NCBI GenBank assembly: GCA_945906015.1
Contig: CAMDQV010000130.1
Span: 1-6,019 of the forward strand
Length of the DNA stretch: 6,019 nucleotides
Direction: 5' to 3'
Source: Pedobacter schmidteae
Lineage (GTDB): Bacteria > Bacteroidota > Bacteroidia > Sphingobacteriales > Sphingobacteriaceae
In this document: positions 1 through 5,693 of the stretch, piece by piece
Position numbering within the stretch: position 1 is the stretch's first letter
Layout: every line of letters begins with the position of its first letter
The notes under the pieces: generated by a model
Databases searched by the model: none
What the model saw: only the letters and a program-made list of their open reading frames with translations
Told to the model about the DNA's origin: nothing
Made by a program: the position numbers and the translations under genes

Positions 1-14
1 TTATTAACCTCTGA

Positions 15-554
15 TTACCTATCTGTTAGAGGTACAGATTCTGATTGCAACTCATTTTCAGGATCATCCTTTAAAGAAGGTTGTTCTACCATTAGGTAAG
101 GCACATTAAAAGTATCTACCTGCTTTCTGGATTGAAGCCTGCTTTCAACTTTTTCTATTAACTCACGTTCATCAATTTCACCATCGATACGAATGGAGCC
201 ATTTATTATCGCTCCAGGTTCGATTATAATAGATCTGGCCAAAATATTTCCGGCAATATTGGCTGTACTTTTTATCTCTGCATATTCAGACGAACGAATA
301 TCACCTGACACAATACCACTAATAATACAAGAACGAGATATAATATTTCCTGAGATTTCTGAAGCGGAAGTGATATTTACCTCTTTTAGAGAAAAAATAT
401 TGCCAAATAACTTTTCATCAAGCATAATTGAACTTGCTGAAATAAAATTATCATCTACCTTAATAATCGTAGTATGAAAATCTGCGACAATCTCTTTTTT
501 AGTTACTTTTCTACCAAAAATATTCTTGATAAAATCTACTGTCTTAATCATCAT
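15..554 (-). CDS. Bactofilin-like polymer-forming protein (long form)
   Basis: The 179-residue protein is built mostly of short Gly/Ile-rich beta repeats between about residues 40 and 125. The pattern (I-x-G-x-I, hydrophobic residues about every 17-18 positions, ending in EPGAIINGSIRIDG) is that of the bactofilin (DUF583) right-handed beta-helix, which polymerises into cytoskeletal filaments without nucleotide. Compared with the compact bactofilin at 1692-2054 it has an N-terminal extension of about 35 residues, beginning with a possibly amphipathic stretch (IKTVDFIKNIFGRKV) that could bind membrane, and a polar C-terminal tail of about 50 residues rich in E, D, S and Q. Two adjacent ATG codons (552-554 and 549-551) are possible starts; no Shine-Dalgarno motif separates them. 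It is transcribed divergently from an M23 peptidase-bactofilin pair, which supports an envelope or cell-shape role. The repeats are less regular than in the second copy, so assignment to the family is good but not certain. Confidence 0.83.
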   Translation of the reverse strand: MMIKTVDFIKNIFGRKVTKKEIVADFHTTIIKVDDNFISASSIMLDEKLFGNIFSLKEVNITSASEISGNIISRSCIISGIVSGDIRSSEYAEIKSTANIAGNILARSIIIEPGAIINGSIRIDGEIDERELIEKVESRLQSRKQVDTFNVPYLMVEQPSLKDDPENELQSESVPLTDR

Positions 555-751
555 TTTAAGATTTATATAGGGTTAAGGCATTAAAAAAAATAAATACAAA
601 TTCAAGGTTTCTTTTTAGAAAAAACTTACGCATACTCAGAAAAAAAGCACTCTTTTTAAAACTGAAAAGTAGCGGTCAAATCAGAAATAACATAAAAAAA
701 CATACCTTATTATTATAAGTATTGCCAATAAATAATTTATAAAAATGACAA

Positions 752-770
752 AATGTTTTAATAAAACATT
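752..770. repeat. 19-bp palindrome in divergent intergenic region
   Basis: The 9-base arms aatgtttta (752-760) and taaaacatt (762-770) are perfect reverse complements around a single central A. The site lies in the 287 bp gap between the divergent bactofilin (minus) and M23 peptidase (plus) genes, about 70 bp before the peptidase start and just upstream of a possible -7 element at 781. That geometry would suit an operator for a dimeric regulator. The region is extremely AT-rich, however, so a chance palindrome is a real possibility. Apart from this site and the possible promoter, I see nothing recognisable in 555-841. Confidence 0.35.
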
Positions 771-780
771 ATAAAAAATG

Positions 781-788
781 TAATTTAG
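781..788 (+). promoter_or_regulatory. Possible Bacteroidota -7 promoter element
   Basis: TAATTTAG differs at one position from the Bacteroidota sigma-ABfr -7 consensus TAnnTTTG. It lies about 55 bp upstream of the M23 peptidase start, giving a plausible leader of roughly 45 nt. No TTG is found at the expected -33 position; only T-rich sequence at 754-759 is there, inside the palindrome. A weak candidate based on one motif. Confidence 0.3.
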
Positions 789-841
789 CACATTAAAATA
801 TTCCCTTTTGGAAAGAATACTTTTAGAATTTAACAACAATC

Positions 842-1687
842 ATGTTTTCAAAATCAGACTTCAGTACTGTATTAATTGTTGGTTCTAACAAAGGTGAAAC
901 CAAATCTCTGCGTGTTAAAACAAAACACATTAATAGATTAAGGCATTATGCATTTTCGATTGTAATTGCCTTAGTATTACTTGCAGGAACAATCGTTTTT
1001 CTTTCAATGGAGATCAGTAAAAAGGAAAAAGAAAAGATTGCTTATACTAGAGAAATTGCTCGATTGAAAGGTCAGATTCCTGCACCTGCCGACACCGTAC
1101 AAGCACGAAACTATATTCAGAGCATTGAAAATAAACTTAAAAAGATCAATGAATACCTCAAAAAAAGAGGTATAAAAGGATTTGCAGTAAGCAATATAGG
1201 TGGAAATGACCAGGCTGTTGATGAGCTCAGTTTAGAAGATACCTATGCTTTATATGACGATCGACTAAAAGAGATACTCATGGGTGTAGCTTTTACCCCA
1301 ATAGGTTACCCTGCTAATTATATTATTAATTCAACCTTTGGTTATCGCAGCGATCCGGTAAAAAGAGGAAGAGTTGAATTTCATGCTGGCCTTGATTTTA
1401 AAGGCAAAAGAGGAGATGCAGTAAAAAGCACTGCCGATGGCAAAGTAATCCTTGCCGGCTGGTTTCAGGGATATGGAAAATGTATCCGAATTCGTCACAA
1501 AAACAATCTTGAAACTTTATATGGACATTTATCGAAGATCAATGTAAAGCAAGGCCAAGTAGTGAACACTGGCCAGGTTATTGGGCGCGTTGGTTCAACC
1601 GGGCATTCAACAGGAAATCACCTCCATTATGAAGTTCGTAAAAATGGCAAACCAGTCAACCCGCGTAAATTCCTGAATTTAAACTAA
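842..1687 (+). CDS. Bitopic M23 family (LytM-type) zinc metallopeptidase
   Basis: This predicted peptidoglycan endopeptidase has 281 residues. It has a basic N-terminal cytoplasmic tail (about 1-35), one transmembrane helix (about 36-56, YAFSIVIALVLLAGTIVFLSM region), a charged, probably coiled-coil stretch (about 57-110), a linker, and a C-terminal LytM/M23 domain (about 160-278). The domain keeps every family hallmark: the H-x3-D zinc motif HAGLD (H181, D185), YGH with H229, and HLH (H260, H262), so the enzyme should be catalytically active. It should cleave peptide cross-links or stems of periplasmic peptidoglycan while anchored in the inner membrane. The cytoplasmic tail faces the compartment where bactofilins polymerise, and a bactofilin gene starts 4 bp downstream, so the two are very probably co-transcribed and functionally linked. 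The same layout is known for bactofilin-associated hydrolases such as LmdC of Hyphomonas. The ATG at 842 directly precedes the basic tail; no Shine-Dalgarno motif is visible. Confidence 0.93.
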   Translation: MFSKSDFSTVLIVGSNKGETKSLRVKTKHINRLRHYAFSIVIALVLLAGTIVFLSMEISKKEKEKIAYTREIARLKGQIPAPADTVQARNYIQSIENKLKKINEYLKKRGIKGFAVSNIGGNDQAVDELSLEDTYALYDDRLKEILMGVAFTPIGYPANYIINSTFGYRSDPVKRGRVEFHAGLDFKGKRGDAVKSTADGKVILAGWFQGYGKCIRIRHKNNLETLYGHLSKINVKQGQVVNTGQVIGRVGSTGHSTGNHLHYEVRKNGKPVNPRKFLNLN

Positions 1688-1691
1688 GCTG

Positions 1692-2054
1692 ATGGCAATT
1701 CAAAAACCTACATCAACACCAACTTTGATTAGCAAAGGATGCATTGTTGAGGGAAGAATAGAATCTGATGTTTTTGTCAGAATTGATGGTCATATTAATG
1801 GAGATGTTTTTATTGGCGAAGGACTTATCGTCGGAGAAAACGGACTGATTGAAGGCAATGTACATACTCGCGAGATCGTGATTTTTGGGACAGTAAATGG
1901 CACAGTAAAAGCCGATTCAATCGCTATTAAAAGCTCCGGAAAAATTCTTGGAGAACTGCATACCAATAGTTTACAGGTTGAAAAGGGAGCGATTTATGTT
2001 GGAAGTGTGATCATGAAAAATAATTATACAAAAAAAGAAATTTTCGCTGTTTAA
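1692..2054 (+). CDS. Bactofilin (DUF583 polymer-forming cytoskeletal protein)
   Basis: This compact 120-residue bactofilin has a short flexible N-terminus (about 1-14, MAIQKPTSTPTLIS) followed by five or so beta-helix turns, seen as repeats such as GCIVEGRIES, GHINGDVFIG, GLIEGNVHTR, GTVNGTVKAD and GKILGELHTN, then a short basic tail (KNNYTKKEIFAV). Such proteins self-assemble into non-polar filaments or sheets at the inner face of the membrane and position cell-wall enzymes or polar structures. The start lies 4 bp after the M23 peptidase stop, so the pair forms one operon. The likely role is a scaffold that localises the peptidase through its cytoplasmic tail; this is inferred from context and from analogous pairs in Alphaproteobacteria and Helicobacter (CcmA). 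The 190 bp that follow, up to pafA, contain no convincing terminator. Confidence 0.93.
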   Translation: MAIQKPTSTPTLISKGCIVEGRIESDVFVRIDGHINGDVFIGEGLIVGENGLIEGNVHTREIVIFGTVNGTVKADSIAIKSSGKILGELHTNSLQVEKGAIYVGSVIMKNNYTKKEIFAV

Positions 2055-2244
2055 CCCAGACAAAACAATCTTTATTATTTTATTGAATGCGTACCAGAAT
2101 AATAACAATTAAGTATTGTTTTCTTTATAAATTACCTGATTTTAAAATTTGATATTTGATCACTGTTTCATTCATATGATTGAGGCTATAAACAATGAAA
2201 ATCTAAGCCCTATTTTTAAAAAATAATCTTACAATTACAATAAA

Positions 2245-3912
2245 ATGAAAATTAAAATTCTGTTTATCACCTTATTATTCCTGTCTGGAATTTCTTTAAA
2301 TGCGCAGCAGGTAAAATCAATAAACCCGTCAAAAAATTCAGATATTCCGCGTCCAAAATTAGTAGTAGGAATTATGGTTGATCAAATGCGCTGGGATTAT
2401 TTATATCGTTTTTATGAGCGTTATAGTAACGGAGGTTTTAAAAGAATGCTTAATGAAGGATTTTCATGCGAGAATGCTTATATAAACTATATTCCAAGTG
2501 TGACCGGCATTGGGCATTCAACAGTATATACGGGCTCAGTTCCTGCAATTCATGGCATAACAGGTAATGAATGGATTATTCAAGCTACCGGAAAAACAAT
2601 GTACTGCGCAGCCGACTCTACAGTTTCTACAGTGGGTAGTAACTCTGAATCAGCTGGTAAAATGTCGCCAAAAAACATGCTGGTTACGTCTATGACAGAT
2701 GAGTTGAGACTGGCAACAAATTTTAGATCAAAGGTTATTGCAATTGCATCCAAAGACCGCGGTTCTATCCTGCCGGGAGGCCATACTGCAAATGCTGCAT
2801 ATTGGTATGATGGCGGTTCTGGAAACTGGATCAGCAGTACTTATTATATGAAGACACTTCCATCATGGGTAAGCAAATTTAACGATCAAAAATACCCTGA
2901 AAAATATTTGAAACAGGATTGGAATACATTATATCCGATCAATACCTATTTGCAAAGCAGTAAAGACGACGCTCCATATGAAGGTCGATTTGCGGGCATG
3001 TCAAGTTCAACATTTCCGGTAAAAACTTCAGAGATGCTAAGCGGCGGTTTGGGACTAATAACCAGTACTCCATACGGCAGCTCACTCACTTTGGATCTGG
3101 CAAAAGCAGCTATTGATAATGAAGGCCTAGGTGCTGATGCGATCACAGATTTTCTAGCAATCAGTGTTTCATCACCTGATTATATCGGACACCAGTTCGG
3201 TCCGAATTCTATTGAAGTAGAAGACACTTACTTACGCCTTGACCGCGATCTGGCAATATTGTTCAGTCACCTAGACACGAAAGTCGGTAAAGGAAATTAC
3301 ACCGTTTTTCTGACTGCCGATCATGCTGTTCAGCACAATTCTGGATTCCTTGCAGATAACAAGATCAGCACAGGAATTTTTGAAAGTTCGGCGGTATTAA
3401 AAAAATTAAATTCTGCTTTATACGCAGAGTTTAAAGTGAAAGACCTTGCACTAAGCTTTAGCAATTATGCAGTAAGTTTTAATAATGAAGCTATTGCAGC
3501 AAACAAACTAAGCGAAGATGCCATTAAGAATATCGCAATTGAATTTCTAAAAAAACAAGAAGGTGTTGCTTTCGCCATAGATATTGCAAACGCTCAAAAC
3601 TCAACAATTCCTGCAGTATACAAAGAAAAGATTATCAATGGCTATCATCCAGAACGTAGCGGGGTAATTCAGATTGTTTTGGAACCGGCTTGGTATTCAG
3701 GTTCATCACCAAGATCTACGGGTGCCACCCACGGCACATTGAACCCTGCAGATACTCATATTCCAATGGTATTTATGGGATGGGGTATTAAGCAAGGAAA
3801 AACAAATACCTCGTATAATATGACAGATATTGCACCTACCATTTCTGGCCTCCTACATATTCAGGAGCCTAATGGAAATATTGGCAAGGCAGTAATTGAG
3901 GCGATGAAATAA
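2245..3912 (+). CDS. pafA: PafA-type alkaline phosphatase, secreted
   Basis: This 555-residue member of the alkaline phosphatase superfamily closely follows the Bacteroidota phosphomonoesterase PafA. An N-terminal signal peptide (about 1-20, MKIKILFITLLFLSGISLNA) probably ends before QQ, placing the enzyme in the periplasm or outside. Active-site residues appear in the expected order: D46 (VDQMRWDY), nucleophile T87 in SVTGIGHST, N108 in TGNEW, K170 and R172 in SKDRGS, zinc ligands D312 and H316 in PDYIGHQFG, D359-H360 in TADH, and H496 in GATHGT. The N, K and R residues are the phosphate-contacting set that distinguishes PafA monoesterases from diesterases of the same superfamily. The enzyme should release phosphate from many organic monoesters; PafA is known for activity independent of phosphate repression. 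The gene stands alone, 190 bp after the bactofilin gene, and is closed by a terminator at 3946-3978. I see no Pho box or clear promoter. The length is normal for the family and the gene looks intact. Confidence 0.94.
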   Translation: MKIKILFITLLFLSGISLNAQQVKSINPSKNSDIPRPKLVVGIMVDQMRWDYLYRFYERYSNGGFKRMLNEGFSCENAYINYIPSVTGIGHSTVYTGSVPAIHGITGNEWIIQATGKTMYCAADSTVSTVGSNSESAGKMSPKNMLVTSMTDELRLATNFRSKVIAIASKDRGSILPGGHTANAAYWYDGGSGNWISSTYYMKTLPSWVSKFNDQKYPEKYLKQDWNTLYPINTYLQSSKDDAPYEGRFAGMSSSTFPVKTSEMLSGGLGLITSTPYGSSLTLDLAKAAIDNEGLGADAITDFLAISVSSPDYIGHQFGPNSIEVEDTYLRLDRDLAILFSHLDTKVGKGNYTVFLTADHAVQHNSGFLADNKISTGIFESSAVLKKLNSALYAEFKVKDLALSFSNYAVSFNNEAIAANKLSEDAIKNIAIEFLKKQEGVAFAIDIANAQNSTIPAVYKEKIINGYHPERSGVIQIVLEPAWYSGSSPRSTGATHGTLNPADTHIPMVFMGWGIKQGKTNTSYNMTDIAPTISGLLHIQEPNGNIGKAVIEAMK

Positions 3913-3945
3913 GGGACTGAAAATTCAACTAGCATTTTTTTCACG

Positions 3946-3978
3946 AAAGCAGGTTCTTAAATAGGAATCTGCTTTTTT
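3946..3978 (+). terminator. Intrinsic terminator of pafA
   Basis: An 11-bp stem (aaagcaggttc at 3946-3956 with gaatctgcttt at 3965-3975, one G-T pair) closes an 8-nt loop and runs into a six-T tract at 3973-3978. It begins 33 bp after the pafA stop codon, the expected place for a rho-independent terminator. Confidence 0.78.
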
Positions 3979-3991
3979 ATTGCCTTTTTTA

Positions 3992-4180
3992 ATGAACTCC
4001 TATTCATTAGATAGTATTTCATTTTTATTGTATCTTGTATTCTCAGTGTCATTAGAAAAAGGTTCTATTTATAAAAATTTTAAGTATTTATATTTCTACC
4101 CTCTAAGAAAATACCTATTACCAATACCTCAATCAGAAATTGACGTAAACTCTAAAATGACTCAAAATGCCGGATATTAA
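3992..4180 (+). pseudogene. Remnant of a SusD/RagB outer-membrane protein (C-terminus only)
   Basis: The frame can be read from ATG 3992 (or TTG 3980) to the TAA at 4178-4180, but only the last ~32 residues (from about 4082) are recognisable. They contain YPLRKYLLPIPQSEIDVN followed by a T-Q-N-x-G-Y end. This is the standard C-terminus of SusD/RagB nutrient-binding lipoproteins (LLPIPxxEI..N....QNPGY), which cap SusC TonB-dependent channels. Intact SusD proteins are about 500-600 residues long; here the rest is absent, and pafA ends only 170 bp before the match. The upstream residues (LDSISFLLYLVFSVSLEKG region) resemble no SusD segment and are very AT-rich. It is best read as the 3' end of a deleted susCD operon rather than a functional small protein. 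A terminator-like hairpin follows directly, as it would at the end of the original gene. Expression as a 60-66 residue peptide is possible but has no support. Confidence 0.75.
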
Positions 4181-4186
4181 GCTATA

Positions 4187-4228
4187 AATTAAAGGATGAG
4201 CCTATACTTTTAGGCTCTTTCTTTAATT
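4187..4228 (+). terminator. Terminator-like hairpin after the SusD remnant
   Basis: A perfect 7-bp stem (gagccta 4198-4204, taggctc 4211-4217) with a 6-nt loop is extended by an outer 8-bp stem (aattaaag 4187-4194, ctttaatt 4221-4228) across a 3x3 internal loop. The right arm is T-rich. It starts 7 nt after the SusD-remnant stop codon, so it is probably the inherited terminator of the lost operon. It would also insulate the downstream aminotransferase gene from upstream transcription. Confidence 0.68.
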
Positions 4229-4275
4229 GAATAACAAACTGAAACAGCATAGTATAAATTAATTATAAAACCAAC

Positions 4276-5565
4276 ATGGAAAGATCAACCTTTTTAAAAT
4301 CCCTAGCGGGAGTGGGTGTAGGTACTTTGGGACTGAGTTCCCTGAGCTCATGTAAAACCGAAGCCTCTGCTTCCTCTGTTAATCCGGATGTTATGCCAGC
4401 CCATATTACAGGAGCAGCATTGGATTTTAGTAAGATCAGGCTAGATTTCCCCCGAACAAGGGAGGAAGTCTATATGGATAATGCTTCAACCCATCCGATT
4501 AATATTTATACGGCTGCGGCTTTGCATCGCTATGCGGAATGGGCTAAGAATGATGTGGGTGAGCCCTGGTGGCCACAATGGTCAGAGACCCGTAAGGAAT
4601 GTAAGGATAGCTTTGCCAAACTGATCAATGCAGATCAGGATGAAATCGCTTTTGCAAGAACTACCGTAGAAGCCGAGAATAATATTTTGAATGGGATGGA
4701 TTTCAAAGGAGGTAATGTGGTGACAACAGATCTTCATTATGCGCCTAGTTTATATGGGTATAAGATGCGTGAGAAACGCGAAGGACTTGAATTAAGGATC
4801 ATTAAACATAATGACTGGAAGTTTGATGTGAAGGATTTTGAAGGTGTAATTGATAAGAATACCAAATTGGTTGCTATCACGCTCGTTTCAAATGTCAATG
4901 GTTTTCTGGTTAAGGATGTTCGGGCAATCGCTGACCTGGCTCATGAAAATGGAGCACTGCTTTATGTAGATATTATTCAGGGTGTAGGTGCAGTACCTGT
5001 GGATGTTAAAGCCATGGGTATTGATATGGCCGCCTGTTCTACTTTCAAATGGTTAATGGGTAGTAAAGGATTTGGGTTTATGTATGTCCGTAAAGATTTA
5101 CAGGACACCAAAGTTCTTCCAACCCAACATCATGGTGCTGTAACTTTTAATTATGGCCCATGGACAGATTCTCCAGATGCTGCATTGGGTGAGATTGATT
5201 TTAAACCTACAACAGGTCCGGCGATGTATGAGGTTAGCTATCCCTCATATGAAGGTGTATCCTGTGCCATCACTTCGATGAAATATATCCATACCTTAGG
5301 GGTTGAAAATATTCGTAATCATGTTCGTACGCTAACTAGCCGTTTGGCAATAGAAATGCCAAAGATTGGTTATCCTATGGTTACTCCTGAAGATAATGAA
5401 AGTCCAATTATTGTTTTCAAAGCTAAGGAACCAGATGAGGTAATGAAAAAACTCCGTGCAGCCAAAATAAATGTGGCCATGCGATTTGGAAATAAGTTGA
5501 GACTCTCCCCATCAATCTACAATAACCAGGCTGATATTGACAAGCTGCTCAATACACTTTCCTAG
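4276..5565 (+). CDS. Exported class V aminotransferase-fold PLP enzyme, predicted lipoprotein
   Basis: This 429-residue fold-type I PLP enzyme of the class V aminotransferase family starts with a signal (ERSTFLKSLAGVGVGTLGL) ending in a lipobox-like LSSC, so C26 may be lipidated. RSTFLK resembles the Tat motif RRxFLK with the second Arg replaced by Ser. Residues about 55-429 form the enzyme: MDNASTHP (67-74), a phosphate-binding ARTTVEAEN (127-135), H154, SNVNG (205-209), VDIIQ with D232 for the pyridine nitrogen and Q235, the Schiff-base lysine K258 in STFKW, and a closing RLSPSIYN (409-416) that should contact the substrate carboxylate. No Cys is present in the C-terminal region where cysteine desulfurases carry theirs, so IscS/SufS function is unlikely. 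An aminotransferase, epimerase or lyase acting on an amino compound at the cell envelope is more plausible; the exact reaction is unknown. It lies between two hairpins and so is probably transcribed singly, though no clear promoter is visible in 4229-4275. Confidence 0.88.
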   Translation: MERSTFLKSLAGVGVGTLGLSSLSSCKTEASASSVNPDVMPAHITGAALDFSKIRLDFPRTREEVYMDNASTHPINIYTAAALHRYAEWAKNDVGEPWWPQWSETRKECKDSFAKLINADQDEIAFARTTVEAENNILNGMDFKGGNVVTTDLHYAPSLYGYKMREKREGLELRIIKHNDWKFDVKDFEGVIDKNTKLVAITLVSNVNGFLVKDVRAIADLAHENGALLYVDIIQGVGAVPVDVKAMGIDMAACSTFKWLMGSKGFGFMYVRKDLQDTKVLPTQHHGAVTFNYGPWTDSPDAALGEIDFKPTTGPAMYEVSYPSYEGVSCAITSMKYIHTLGVENIRNHVRTLTSRLAIEMPKIGYPMVTPEDNESPIIVFKAKEPDEVMKKLRAAKINVAMRFGNKLRLSPSIYNNQADIDKLLNTLS

Positions 5566-5574
5566 GAAATACTC

Positions 5575-5609
5575 TTAAAGAGGGATAATGTATCATTATC
5601 CCTCTTTAA
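5575..5609. terminator. Strong hairpin terminator after the aminotransferase gene
   Basis: A perfect 16-bp inverted repeat (ttaaagagggataatg at 5575-5590, cattatccctctttaa at 5594-5609) encloses a 3-nt loop, starting 9 nt after the stop codon. The right arm ends in CTTTAA followed by T-rich sequence, and the left arm begins with A-rich sequence on the other strand, so it could act in both directions. There is no long uninterrupted T-tract outside the stem. Confidence 0.75.
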
Positions 5610-5693
5610 TTATCCTTATATTTCATCTGGTAAAATAAAAAATCACGAGATTGAATACCGAAATAACAATTTTAGTTTTTCCCAGAATAAACC

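Noticed and set aside
193..477. Plus-strand 94-codon open frame
   Set aside because: It lies wholly antisense to the bactofilin-like gene, whose beta-helix repeats explain the sequence; the antisense product resembles no protein family I know.
2072..2105. Inverted repeat ttattatt/aataataa after the compact bactofilin gene, considered as a terminator
   Set aside because: The stem is only 8 A/T pairs with an 18-nt loop and no T-tract, so it is expected by chance in such AT-rich sequence.
2946..3146. Minus-strand 66-codon open frame
   Set aside because: It is antisense to the middle of pafA, which is intact with all active-site residues; there is no independent support for it.
4227..4257. Possible promoter for the aminotransferase gene: TTG (4227-4229) and TAGTATAA (4250-4257)
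   Set aside because: The -7 part matches the Bacteroidota consensus poorly and the TTG overlaps the hairpin arm; it is not strong enough to annotate.
4276..5565. Cysteine desulfurase (IscS/SufS) as the identity of the class V enzyme
   Set aside because: No cysteine occurs after residue 330, where these enzymes carry the persulfide cysteine, and the protein carries an export signal.
5651..5680. Possible promoter for the oxidoreductase gene: TTG (5651-5653), 19-bp spacer, TAGTTTTT (5673-5680)
   Set aside because: The -7 element lacks the final G of TAnnTTTG and would place the transcript start within about 10 nt of the ATG, leaving almost no leader.
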